Shown here piece after piece: positions 1-8,426 of a stretch of DNA of 64,000 bases. The position numbers were made by a program, and so were the translations under genes. The stretch lies in NCBI RefSeq assembly GCF_006483455.1, contig NZ_PPPU01000029.1, positions 1 through 64,000 of the forward strand, in the 5' to 3' direction. Under the pieces are notes generated by a model. It was not told the origin of the DNA and did no database searches. It saw only the letters and a list, made by a program, of their open reading frames with translations. The stretch comes from Methylomonas koyamae. Its GTDB lineage: Bacteria; Pseudomonadota; Gammaproteobacteria; Methylococcales; Methylomonadaceae. How positions within the stretch are numbered: the stretch's first letter is position 1; each line of letters starts with the position of its first letter.

Positions 1-78
1 CCCTTTCCGACCCCTATCCGCTTTTAATTGAACGACATTGACTATCGTTCCGCGGCAGGGGCAAGCCCGCGCCAAAGC

Positions 79-804
79 TTATGCGAACTGCGCCGCGATT
101 TGGCTCTGGATTGTTTCCGCCATCGCCTTGCGGTCGGCGGCGTCGCGGATCGGCCGGCCGACGACGATGTAATCCGCACCGTTTTGGATGGCCTGTTCGA
201 CGCTGACCGCGCGCTTTTGGTCGTCGTCTTCGCGGTTGTCGACCGGACGGATGCCGGGGGTGATGACCAGCAGTTTGTCGCCGAGCTGTTCCCGGATCAT
301 CGCCACTTCCAGGCCGGACGAGACGATGCCGTCGCAACCGATTTGCAGCGCCCGCTTGGCCCGCGACAACACCAATTCTTTGACGTCGCATTGGAAACCC
401 AAGTCGTCCAGGTCGCCGCGGTCCAGGCTGGTCAGTGCCGTTACGGCCAGCACCTTCAGCTCGCCTTTGGCGGCGGCGGCGGCTTCCATGATCGAATCGT
501 TGCCGTGTATCGTCGCCAAATCCACGCCTTTATTGCTCAGAGCCTTGATCGCCCGGCCGACCGTGGCCGGAATGTCAAAGAATTTCAGATCGACGAAGAC
601 TTTCTTTTCGCGCGCCTTCAACCATTCGATGAAACCGAAATAATCGCCGGACATGAATAATTCCATGCCGACTTTATAAAAAATCACCGCATCGCCCAGC
701 TCTTCGACCAGGGCTTGGGCTTCGGCGATACTGGCGACATCCAGTGCCATAATCAAGCGGTCACGAACCGGAATGGGTTTTTGCGAAACGAAAGAGTTGT
801 TCAT
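79..804 (-). CDS. pyrF: Orotidine 5'-phosphate decarboxylase
   Basis: Catalyses the last step of UMP synthesis, decarboxylating OMP to UMP in the cytoplasm. The 241-residue product has the usual family length and TIM-barrel pattern. The catalytic DxKxxD array is visible as D72, K74 and D77 in VDLKFFDIPAT, and the phosphate-binding end YIVVGRPI lies near residue 215. The start gives the standard N-terminus, with RDRLIMALDV forming the first strand. The gene stands alone on the minus strand and points away from the polysaccharide locus. In the 78 bases after the stop I see only a short GC-rich dyad without a T-run. The identification is secure. Confidence 0.97.
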   Translation of the reverse strand: MNNSFVSQKPIPVRDRLIMALDVASIAEAQALVEELGDAVIFYKVGMELFMSGDYFGFIEWLKAREKKVFVDLKFFDIPATVGRAIKALSNKGVDLATIHGNDSIMEAAAAAKGELKVLAVTALTSLDRGDLDDLGFQCDVKELVLSRAKRALQIGCDGIVSSGLEVAMIREQLGDKLLVITPGIRPVDNREDDDQKRAVSVEQAIQNGADYIVVGRPIRDAADRKAMAETIQSQIAAQFA

Positions 805-1217
805 GGGGGGACGATTGGCTGGGTTAGTTCTTAAAAGCGTAAAAAATAACAGAAGAACGCTGCCAATCCTACATTTTCACCGGCATCGGTTCCCGACGGA
901 CGGGATTGTCGGCCAAGTTTGGACTGGACGGCATCACCGTTAGCGGTTATAACCTCTATCACGGACTGCCGCGAAATGGCGTTGTCCGCTTCCGTTGGTC
1001 CTCATAAAAAACGCACCCCTTATTGAGAAGGGAGCAAACAACTACAAGGAGATTGCGGTCCCAACGCCTCCCAGAACGGGGTGCGAAACCGCAAATGGCC
1101 CGGCAAGTCAGCGGCCTGCGCAGCGAGAAAAGAGCGTCCCCAGTTTATTAAGCTTTCATTAAGCCGAAATATGCCGGGTGTATGCTTCTATAATTCAGGC
1201 AGACACGTGAAGTTAAC
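805..1217. promoter_or_regulatory. Long leader between pyrF and the polysaccharide locus, with a nested hairpin and a possible promoter
   Basis: This 413-base stretch has no convincing gene. It contains a perfect 8-bp stem, CGCACCCC at 1012-1019 with GGGGTGCG at 1078-1085. This encloses a second stem, GGGAG at 1030-1034 with CTCCC at 1068-1072. A TATAAT hexamer lies at 1189-1194, about 25 bases before the first gene of the locus, but no good -35 box precedes it. If the nested hairpin were transcribed from further upstream it could act as a leader RNA. I could not match it to the c-di-GMP (GEMM), TPP, cobalamin or other riboswitch patterns I know. Confidence 0.4.
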
Positions 1218-2657
1218 TTGGCTAAAAGTATTGATATGACTCAGTATCGCCCAAAAGGATTTATCCGGCCGCTACGGCCCGAATTGCAAAGCATCAAACG
1301 TGCGACCGATACCGCGCTGATCTTCATCACGCTTTACTTGTCATTGCACGTCTACCGGGAGCCTTTCACCAAGGAATACCTGGGCTTGTTCATCGTTTGT
1401 ACCGTGCTGTTCGGTATCTTCGCCGAACACCAAGAGATATACCACGGCTGGCGCGGGGATCCGATGTTCGACGATGCGATCCGTATCTTACTGTCCTGGA
1501 TTTTTGCCTTTGCCTTGGTTGCCGGCGGCTTTTTCGTGTTCGATTTCGGATTCGAATATTCCCGCGAGGTGATGGAGCTTTGGCTGCCATTGGCGCCGCT
1601 CAGTATCATTGTTTTGCATACCTTGCGCCGCTCCGCCTTGTCCTATCTGCGCCTGCACGGCATCAACACCCGTACCTACGCCATCCTGGGCGGCAATGGC
1701 TTGGGCCGGCGGCTGAACGTTGCCTTGACCGAAATGCCCTGGCTGGGCTACCAATTCATCGGTTTTTTCGACGACCGGATCGAAAACAAGCAGCGCCGGG
1801 AACAGGAAGACATGGTCGACAACATCATCGGCGATTTCAAGGAACTGCTGGACCGGGCCAGACACGGCGAAATCGACCACATCTACATCACGCTGCCGCT
1901 ACGCGCGGAAAAACGTATCAACCAATTAGTGCAGGAACTGGCCGACAGCACCGTGTCGGTCAATATCGTCCCGGACTTTTTCACCTTCAACCTGATGCAA
2001 TCCAAACTCAGCAGCGTAAAGGGGATTCCGGTGGTCAGCGTATTCGACACGCCCCTGAATTCGTCGCTGGACGGCACCGCCAAGCGGCTGGAAGACTTAT
2101 TGCTGTGCGCGGTGATTCTGCCGCTGATCGCCATCCCGATGCTGCTGATCGCCATCGCCATCAAACTCACCTCGCCGGGACCGGTGATTTTCAAACAACT
2201 GCGTTACGGTGTTAAAGGCGAGCCGATCGAAGTCTGGAAGTTCAGGTCGATGACGGTGTGCGAAAACGGCGACAACGTCAAACAAGCCACGGCCAACGAC
2301 AGCCGGGTCACGCCGCTCGGCGGCTTCCTGCGCCGCACCTCGCTGGACGAACTACCGCAATTTCTGAACGTACTGAGCGGCACCATGTCCGTAGTCGGCC
2401 CGCGCCCGCACGCCATCGCCCATAACGAATACTACCGCAAGCAAATTCAAGGCTACATGCTGCGCCATAAAATGAAACCCGGCATCACCGGCCTGGCCCA
2501 AATCAGCGGCTGCCGCGGCGAAACCGAAACCATCGACAAAATGGAAGCCCGCATCCACCACGACCTGGAATACATCCGCAATTGGTCGGTGATTTTAGAT
2601 ATCAAGATCGTGATATTGACGATTTTTAAGGGGTTTATTGGGCAGCAGGCGTATTGA
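1218..2657 (+). CDS. Undecaprenyl-phosphate sugar phosphotransferase (WcaJ/EpsB-type initiating enzyme)
   Basis: Integral membrane enzyme that starts repeat-unit assembly by moving a sugar phosphate, probably glucose-1-phosphate, from a UDP-sugar to undecaprenyl phosphate. Several membrane segments occupy residues 30-140. A CoA-binding-like domain follows, with the nucleotide-binding turn GGNGLG at 158-163. The C-terminal transferase domain (about 285-479) carries the segment SPGPVIFKQLRYG, KFRSM, RTSLDELPQ and VGPRPH, typical of the bacterial sugar transferase family. The length of 479 residues fits the three-part WcaJ architecture. Position 1218 is a TTG; an ATG at 1236 (MTQYRPKG) is an alternative start, and neither has a strong ribosome site. 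It is the first gene of the locus. The sugar specificity is inferred. Confidence 0.92.
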   Translation: MAKSIDMTQYRPKGFIRPLRPELQSIKRATDTALIFITLYLSLHVYREPFTKEYLGLFIVCTVLFGIFAEHQEIYHGWRGDPMFDDAIRILLSWIFAFALVAGGFFVFDFGFEYSREVMELWLPLAPLSIIVLHTLRRSALSYLRLHGINTRTYAILGGNGLGRRLNVALTEMPWLGYQFIGFFDDRIENKQRREQEDMVDNIIGDFKELLDRARHGEIDHIYITLPLRAEKRINQLVQELADSTVSVNIVPDFFTFNLMQSKLSSVKGIPVVSVFDTPLNSSLDGTAKRLEDLLLCAVILPLIAIPMLLIAIAIKLTSPGPVIFKQLRYGVKGEPIEVWKFRSMTVCENGDNVKQATANDSRVTPLGGFLRRTSLDELPQFLNVLSGTMSVVGPRPHAIAHNEYYRKQIQGYMLRHKMKPGITGLAQISGCRGETETIDKMEARIHHDLEYIRNWSVILDIKIVILTIFKGFIGQQAY

Positions 2658-2666
2658 ATTGTCAGA

Positions 2667-3773
2667 TCAATGCTTTCTTAAACGGCTAAGCATTGATAAC
2701 ACGGAGCCAGTGAAAATCCCGGCGGTGTCGATAATGATGTCTCCGAGCTGGGGGCCTCGACCAGGAGCGAACAACTGCAGTACCTCGGTGGCAACGGCGA
2801 ATAAAATGGTTAATTGGACCGTTTGGAAAATAGGCGGATTAAACGGACTGCGTTTACTGGCTGCGACGCATAACAACGCAAACATCACGAAGTGGCCGTA
2901 TTTGTATTTGTCCAGCTCCGGTAACGACGTCGTGAGCTTAAAAACTCTCATTGGTTCACCGTGGTCATGTACGGCTGCCATATCCGCAGAGGACCAAAGC
3001 ATATCGCCGATGTATTCTTTGATGGCTTGAGGCATTAAAACGCCAGCCAGAATTCCAATTCCGATCACTAAAATTGCGGCCTGATTGCGGCTTTGTGCCG
3101 CTCTGCAGACTAACGGGAATGCGATCCAGAGTCCTAGGCATGTCCAAATCGCAATAAACCAGCACCGGTAGCGTTCGAATGCGATATTTGGTTTTACTTG
3201 GCGAATGCTAGGGGATTTGACTTCGAGCTGGCCTTTGGCGTGTATTAATTGAATTATTAATTGAAGTTTAGTGGTATTTTCGTTAACGCGAAAAACTCGC
3301 TCGTGGTATGTCCAATCCGATGTGCCATTTTTAGAAATCAATAGGTGGGGTTGGTTATATATTGCTTTACCAAAATGGTCGTACGCCAATAAGACTATTC
3401 GGGCAGTTTCCCAAGGGCGAGCGCCTTCGATAACGTCCAAAGTTTTTATGTAACTGCTTACATGTAGTAATGATCCTGTCGGCACAAGTGGAATCGCCTG
3501 GCTTAGGTGGATGGCGTGATCGAAGTCTGGGGCTGAGAGCGTTACACTTGGTTGCGTTGATAATCTTAAATTGGCACTGTCGCCTGAGTGAGTTCGGGTT
3601 TCTGTCGGCTGTATTTCTACGCCAATTTCTGATGGCATCCAATTCGAAAGGCCATTGCTGAAGTTTGGATCGGATAACAATTCGTTATCGAAGTAGTCGA
3701 ACTGCGGGAAGTAATTGAAAAAACAGATGGTGGCGGCGCAAACGATGAGGACGACGATGCTTCTTAATATCAT
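2667..3773 (-). CDS. VanZ-like membrane protein with an N-terminal extracytoplasmic domain
   Basis: A 368-residue membrane protein. An N-terminal anchor (about residues 1-22) leads into a roughly 150-residue extracytoplasmic part starting LSDPNFSNGLSNW. This resembles the jelly-roll carbohydrate-binding domains found at the start of secreted sugar-active proteins. Two hydrophobic segments follow near 200-250. The C-terminal 90 residues (KYGHFVMFALL, EVLQLFAPGRGPQLGDI) match the VanZ-like family, where the E-LQ and R-QLGD motifs recur. VanZ itself gives low-level teicoplanin resistance, but most family members have no known function. The gene faces the rest of the locus and ends 9 bases from the end of the initiating transferase gene. 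A role in recognising or anchoring the polysaccharide is only inference. Confidence 0.8.
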   Translation of the reverse strand: MILRSIVVLIVCAATICFFNYFPQFDYFDNELLSDPNFSNGLSNWMPSEIGVEIQPTETRTHSGDSANLRLSTQPSVTLSAPDFDHAIHLSQAIPLVPTGSLLHVSSYIKTLDVIEGARPWETARIVLLAYDHFGKAIYNQPHLLISKNGTSDWTYHERVFRVNENTTKLQLIIQLIHAKGQLEVKSPSIRQVKPNIAFERYRCWFIAIWTCLGLWIAFPLVCRAAQSRNQAAILVIGIGILAGVLMPQAIKEYIGDMLWSSADMAAVHDHGEPMRVFKLTTSLPELDKYKYGHFVMFALLCVAASKRSPFNPPIFQTVQLTILFAVATEVLQLFAPGRGPQLGDIIIDTAGIFTGSVLSMLSRLRKH

Positions 3774-3986
3774 GCTCTGGCCGTTTAATATTGCTGGTGG
3801 TAATTCTAGGTTAAGGTTGCCGGTTTTTTAGTGATTAATAATCAGTTGAATTCTTAAGTCCATTTTGCGGGATTAGGAGTGTACGATTATAAATTCCGTT
3901 CGATATTATAGCCTTATTAAGATGGGGCTGTTCATGGGTTTTGAATTAAGTCAAATGTGTTTGGTGAATGAGCTGTCGATAAAGAT

Positions 3987-5261
3987 ATGAATGTATTAAA
4001 GGGCAAGTCAGTTGGCGGCATGTATTTGTTTCCATTAGTTCTTATTTTTCTTTTAGTGGGGCTAAGCATCCTGCATACCACTCCTGGGCAGGAAAGTAGT
4101 GTGACAAATCAAATTGTCGCTTCTCTTTCTTATATCTCGGCATTGTTTATTCTTTTAAGAAATCAATGGGGATTCTTTAGTTTTGCACTAAAGCGAGCGA
4201 CGCCGTTGTTGATAATGCTGTTTTTGGCGCTGGCCTCTATAATGTGGACGGACTTTCCTCGGCAGTTGCTAACCGGTTTTGTCCATAAGCTCGGGGCGGT
4301 TTTTGTAACAATCTGTGCTGTCTGTTTATTGATAAATGATAAAGAAGCATTTTTCAGAATTCTATTAAAGATATTTCTTTTATATTTCATTGCCACAATC
4401 TTGTTCTCTTTCGTCAAGCCGGATATGGCTGAAATGCCGGCCACACTTTATGGAGAATATAGGGCTGGCCTAAGGGGGTTTACCTTGCATCCCAATACAT
4501 TGGGTGCTATTTGTGTTGATGGCGTCTGGGTTGCCATGTGCTACCTGTATTTGACAGGCGCCAAAACTAAAGCCGAAAAATTGATGGTTTATATAATGTT
4601 GACGAGTATTATTTATTGTCTCGTCAAAGCGGATAGCATGACTTCTATATTGGTTTCCTTGGCGCTCGGCTTTATAGTGTTCTGGTTAAAGTTTATTCAA
4701 TCCGGAAACAGCAGCGTAAAAGCGCTAAAAATAATGTCGGCTTTGTTTTTTTTGTTGATAAGTATTAGCGTGCTGATTGTAGTTAAGCCGAATATTTTTT
4801 CAATTGACTATTTTTTTAAGGCTATCGGGCGTAATTCTACATTTACCGGGCGGACAGAGTTATGGGAATTAGCGATGAAAGGCTTCGGTGAAAAGCCTGT
4901 ATTCGGCTGGGGGGAAGATAACCTATTCACGTTTCTCAAGTTTTACCATCAACCGTTTAGCCAGCTGCATAACGGTTATTTCGATCTTTTGGTCAGGGGC
5001 GGAGTTATTTCGGTTTTGCTATTTCTAACGATGTTGTTTCAGATTGCAAAAAGCGTACTTCGTATGTTAAAGGCAAATGAACAAAATTATATTATTATCT
5101 TGTCATTTGTTAGTGTCTGGTTGGTTCATAATGTTACAGAGGCTTCAATTTTCAAAAGCCCAAATGTATTATGGCTGTTTTTTATGTTGCTATATTTTTA
5201 CAGTATTACATGGGCTTATTACAGGAATGATGCCGGTATTGCTTCGAATAAAACGGCATAA
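3987..5261 (+). CDS. O-antigen ligase / Wzy-like polymerase
   Basis: Polytopic inner-membrane protein of 424 residues with about ten to twelve hydrophobic segments. Wzy-type proteins polymerise lipid-linked repeat units on the periplasmic face, while the related WaaL proteins ligate finished chains to lipid A core. Family signatures are GFTLHPNTLGA near residue 163 and FTGRTELWELAMKGF near 286 followed by GWGEDN, both belonging to the O-antigen ligase domain and its large periplasmic loop. The next gene is a flippase, 42 bases downstream, so the polymerase role is more likely than ligase. Polymerase and ligase cannot be separated by sequence inspection alone. AT-rich codon use compared with the housekeeping genes suggests that the locus was acquired. 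Confidence 0.85.
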   Translation: MNVLKGKSVGGMYLFPLVLIFLLVGLSILHTTPGQESSVTNQIVASLSYISALFILLRNQWGFFSFALKRATPLLIMLFLALASIMWTDFPRQLLTGFVHKLGAVFVTICAVCLLINDKEAFFRILLKIFLLYFIATILFSFVKPDMAEMPATLYGEYRAGLRGFTLHPNTLGAICVDGVWVAMCYLYLTGAKTKAEKLMVYIMLTSIIYCLVKADSMTSILVSLALGFIVFWLKFIQSGNSSVKALKIMSALFFLLISISVLIVVKPNIFSIDYFFKAIGRNSTFTGRTELWELAMKGFGEKPVFGWGEDNLFTFLKFYHQPFSQLHNGYFDLLVRGGVISVLLFLTMLFQIAKSVLRMLKANEQNYIIILSFVSVWLVHNVTEASIFKSPNVLWLFFMLLYFYSITWAYYRNDAGIASNKTA

Positions 5262-5303
5262 AAATTTCGTTTCGTATTATTAATTTTTAAAAAATATTTT
5301 GCG

Positions 5304-6830
5304 ATGGGTGGATCTAGAGTACAAAAAACCTTAAAAAACGCGAAGACTAGCTTGGTTTTTTATGTGCTGCTGCTGATTACCACATTTTTATCCAGAAGCG
5401 TCTTTATAAAGTGTTTGGGAGAAGATTTTGTTGGCTTGACAAGCGCAATGATGAATATCATGGGCTTTTTAAACTTGGCGGAAATGGGATTTTCGTCAGT
5501 TGTCGCTTTTGCGTTATACAAGCCGATTTATGAGAAAGACCAATCCGGTATTAACGAAATCGTGTCGGTGTTTGCATACATCTATAACCGTATTGGCTGG
5601 ATAATTTTGTTATGCGGTTTGGCGCTGGTTTATTTCTTGCCGGAGTTTTTTAAAGATAGCGGTTTTGAAAATCGGGTTATTTGGGCGACTTTCTTTACTT
5701 ACCTTATAACGACGCTATTGGGTTTTTTTGTTAATTATAAAGAAACATTGCTTGCCGCCGACCAGAACAATTTCATAAAGGTCAGGCTATTTAATATCGT
5801 TAAAATATCAAAAGTCGTTGTGCAAGTGCTCTGTCTTTTGTATTTGGATGGAGGCCTTTATATTTGGCTGCTGCTTGAATTTTCATTCCTGTCTGTATAC
5901 TCTCTGGTCATCAATCTAAAAATCAAAAAGCTCTACCCCGATTTGGTTTCTAGCGTTAAGTCCGGCAGAGAACTTTCCCGGCGTTACGGCTTTATTTATA
6001 CCAAGGCCAAACAGGCTTTTTTTCACAAATTCAGCGCTACTGTTTTGCAGCAAGTTACCGGGATATTGATTTATGTGTTTTCCAATTTGGCAACGGTCAC
6101 AAAATATACCAACTACACCCTGATCACGGCGTCCTTGTACACTCTGCTTAGTAGTATTTTTGATAGTACCAATGCTGCGGTGGGAAATTTGGTGGCGGAA
6201 AAAGACTCAAAGAAGATCCTGCGCGTGTTTTGGGAGCTGCAGGTGTCGAGGTATTGGATCGCTACTTGCATGGTCTATGTAACTTATACTACGGTGGATT
6301 TATTTATAGCGGTTTGGTTGGATAAGAGTTTTGTTTTGCCCGAAGACATTAAAATTGTTTTGATGCTTAACTTGTTCATTATGCTCACCCGCAAAACCAA
6401 CGACGAATTTATTAGTGCCGTTGGCTTATTCAAGGATGTGTGGGCGCCCATTACCGAGGCGGTAATCAATATTGGCGTGTCGGTCGCGGCCGGCAGTTAT
6501 TTGGGCATAGTCGGCATTCCGTTGGGCACTTTGCTCAGTCTGTTATTAATTATAGGGATATGGAAGCCGGTGTTTCTATACAGCGAGTTTATGCCGCAGT
6601 CGCTTGGGCAATACTTTCTAAGGATATTTAAGTATTTGTTTATATCGTTTTCGTCTATTGTTTTTGTAGAGCAAATTCCGCTTCATGTTCTTCCGATAGA
6701 CAATCCGTATTACGTATTTATTAATATGGCTGCACAGCGGACGCTTGAAGTATTCTTAATGTCAGGGCTCATCTATTTTGCATTGGCAGCGGAAATGCGC
6801 TCTTTCCTGAAGCGTTTCAAACGTCGTTAA
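5304..6830 (+). CDS. Polysaccharide flippase, Wzx-like
   Basis: A 508-residue membrane protein with around twelve to fourteen hydrophobic segments and a charged N-terminus, characteristic of the Wzx/MviN-like MOP exporter superfamily. It would flip undecaprenyl-linked oligosaccharide across the inner membrane. The N-terminal pattern, KTSLVFYVLLLITTFLSRSVFIKCLG followed by GLTSAMMNIMGFLNLAEMG, is typical of the polysaccharide biosynthesis subfamily. It follows the Wzy-like gene closely in the same direction, which supports a Wzx/Wzy-dependent pathway. Such proteins diverge fast, so the substrate cannot be predicted. Confidence 0.88.
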   Translation: MGGSRVQKTLKNAKTSLVFYVLLLITTFLSRSVFIKCLGEDFVGLTSAMMNIMGFLNLAEMGFSSVVAFALYKPIYEKDQSGINEIVSVFAYIYNRIGWIILLCGLALVYFLPEFFKDSGFENRVIWATFFTYLITTLLGFFVNYKETLLAADQNNFIKVRLFNIVKISKVVVQVLCLLYLDGGLYIWLLLEFSFLSVYSLVINLKIKKLYPDLVSSVKSGRELSRRYGFIYTKAKQAFFHKFSATVLQQVTGILIYVFSNLATVTKYTNYTLITASLYTLLSSIFDSTNAAVGNLVAEKDSKKILRVFWELQVSRYWIATCMVYVTYTTVDLFIAVWLDKSFVLPEDIKIVLMLNLFIMLTRKTNDEFISAVGLFKDVWAPITEAVINIGVSVAAGSYLGIVGIPLGTLLSLLLIIGIWKPVFLYSEFMPQSLGQYFLRIFKYLFISFSSIVFVEQIPLHVLPIDNPYYVFINMAAQRTLEVFLMSGLIYFALAAEMRSFLKRFKRR

Positions 6831-7164
6831 GCATAGCCATCGATAATTTTTTTGGCGGCGGCTGATTTGGTTCTGAACGAAAATGGAATATCGCTAGCCC
6901 AGCGGAAGGTTGATGGCCCGGATAAAAAGTGTGTCGCTAAAAGCAAAAAGCCGGGTGGTATTTTGCTAAACAGTGGTCGATTGGTTTGTGCTTCAATGGA
7001 GATGGTGGTGCAAGAATTCATTCGATTACGCTGGAGGACGCTAAGAGTTAGCCTTCATGCTGCGACAAGTTCAATACCAACGGATAATACGTTTGTTTAT
7101 ATGACTTGACGTGCGAAATGAGGTTATCGAATTGCATTGTTAGAGAGTCCCAAGGATTGTTCTC
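6831..7164. other. Intergenic stretch without a recognised gene
   Basis: About 330 bases between the flippase gene and the repeat at 7165. Both strands have short open frames (6852-7109 on plus, 6827-7021 on minus), but neither resembles a family I know and neither has a ribosome site. It may hold remains of a gene lost during rearrangement of the locus. Confidence 0.4.
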
Positions 7165-7286
7165 AATGTCGTTAAGTTAAGGATGGCAGGAGCGGGCCCG
7201 GCCCGCGATCAAACGCCTTCGGTCGCAGGCATGGCCTGTTTCTACAGGATGTGAACCAGCCTTGTATGCCTTAATTTAACGGCATT
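7165..7286 (-). repeat. 122-bp palindromic element with terminal inverted repeats, copy 1
   Basis: The ends are near-perfect inverted repeats: AATGTCGTTAAGTTAAGG at 7165-7182 and CCTTAATTTAACGGCATT at 7269-7286. The interior carries a long GC-rich dyad of the REP type (AGCGGGCC with GGCCTG arms). In reverse complement it aligns along its whole length with the copies at 19990-20109 and 20153-20274. It encodes nothing. Its size and ends suggest a small non-autonomous mobile element. It sits between the flippase gene and a glycosyltransferase gene. Confidence 0.85.
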
Positions 7287-7320
7287 GGGGTTGCTCTAGG
7301 TTATTTTTCGTAAATTGTAT

Positions 7321-8322
7321 ATGAACACTACTGAAAGTTCGGTCCCGGTCTCAGTTATCATCCCGGCATATAACATAGACCGATATGTATTGGAATGTAT
7401 CGATTCATTATTGTCGCAAAATATAAGTCCGTACGAGATTATTGTGGTCGATGACGGTTCTACTGATAACACCAATGAGGTCCTTCGTCAGAAATATGGC
7501 GATAATCCGCTAGTTAAAATATATAGGCAGGATAATAAAGGCGCAGGCGAGGCAAGAAACTTCGGTTTGTCTGTTGCTGGCGGCGATTTCATATTTTTCT
7601 GCGATTCGGACGACGTGGTACAGGCCGGTTTTTTTGCCGAATTTAGAGATCGGTTAATTGAAAATCCAGGGATGGAAATGTTCTGCTTTAGTTCTGAGCT
7701 GTTTTTTGCGAACCAAAAAACCTTTCCAAAAATTACCCATCACGAAACCGGTTGGCTAAAAGAAGGAAAAATCGCGGTTAGGGATTTATTACTTGGAAAT
7801 AATTACACCTCTGCCGCTTGGACTTATATTGTCAGTCGGCGCATTCTGGTGGACAACCAATTATGTTTTTTGGGCAGGGTCCACGAAGATCACAACATTA
7901 CAATGTTGGCGTACTTGTTGAGCAAAGAGGTTTTTAGAACGGCTCGAGTCTATTATTCTCAGCGCGTCAGACCGGGGTCGTTAACTCGGACCAGGCATAA
8001 ATTCGATTTCGGCGGAAGAATCAATGCCATGCAAGGCGTTATCGCCCTGTTGGGTCGGGAAGGTTTCCGCTCTGATCCGGATTGCCTGACAATTAAAACG
8101 AAGTACGTCAATTCCTCGTTAATTTTTTTGGTTGATGCCTGTGCCGAGTCTTATGCGGTTTTGCCTTCTCCGGTCAGAGATGAGTTAAGGAATTTTCGGC
8201 ACAACCACAGTTACTCGTTCAAAGAGCGTTTTTTGCTCGCGTGCCCGGTACTCTATTTTTATCTCAAAAAAATCCGCTTGTGGTCAAAGCGCCTATCCGA
8301 CAGGGGTAAAAGCGATGGCTAG
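7321..8322 (+). CDS. Glycosyltransferase family 2
   Basis: Transfers an activated sugar to the growing lipid-linked repeat unit on the cytoplasmic face. The GT-A fold is clear: VSVIIPAYNIDRYVLECIDSLL near the start, IIVVDDGSTDNT near 40-50, NKGAGEARNFGL near 75-85 and the metal-binding FFCDSDD near residue 94. The C-terminal third is less conserved. I prefer the ATG at 7321 over the TTG two codons upstream. The repeat copy ends about 35 bases before the start, so the promoter may lie in or before it. Donor and acceptor are unknown. Confidence 0.92.
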   Translation: MNTTESSVPVSVIIPAYNIDRYVLECIDSLLSQNISPYEIIVVDDGSTDNTNEVLRQKYGDNPLVKIYRQDNKGAGEARNFGLSVAGGDFIFFCDSDDVVQAGFFAEFRDRLIENPGMEMFCFSSELFFANQKTFPKITHHETGWLKEGKIAVRDLLLGNNYTSAAWTYIVSRRILVDNQLCFLGRVHEDHNITMLAYLLSKEVFRTARVYYSQRVRPGSLTRTRHKFDFGGRINAMQGVIALLGREGFRSDPDCLTIKTKYVNSSLIFLVDACAESYAVLPSPVRDELRNFRHNHSYSFKERFLLACPVLYFYLKKIRLWSKRLSDRGKSDG

Positions 8323-8426
8323 TTTTGTAGTGCCTCGCTCGGTTCGCCGCGCGTTTCCCGGTGCTTTTGGCTGCGGTTAACTTAAATTTGCGCCTGGCGG
8401 GCGTATGGATATATCGAAGGGAAAAA

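Noticed and set aside
24-39. TTAATTGAACGACATT near the left edge, similar to the end of the 122-bp element
   Set aside because: Only the terminal bases are similar and the adjacent sequence does not match the element core, so a fourth, truncated copy cannot be claimed.
1011-1085. Possible c-di-GMP (GEMM) riboswitch before the polysaccharide locus
   Set aside because: ACGCA and GCAAAC fragments are present, but the GACGCAAAGCC core and the tetraloop receptor arrangement are missing.
6827-7109. Short open frames on both strands after the flippase gene
   Set aside because: No recognisable product or ribosome site; at most a gene remnant.
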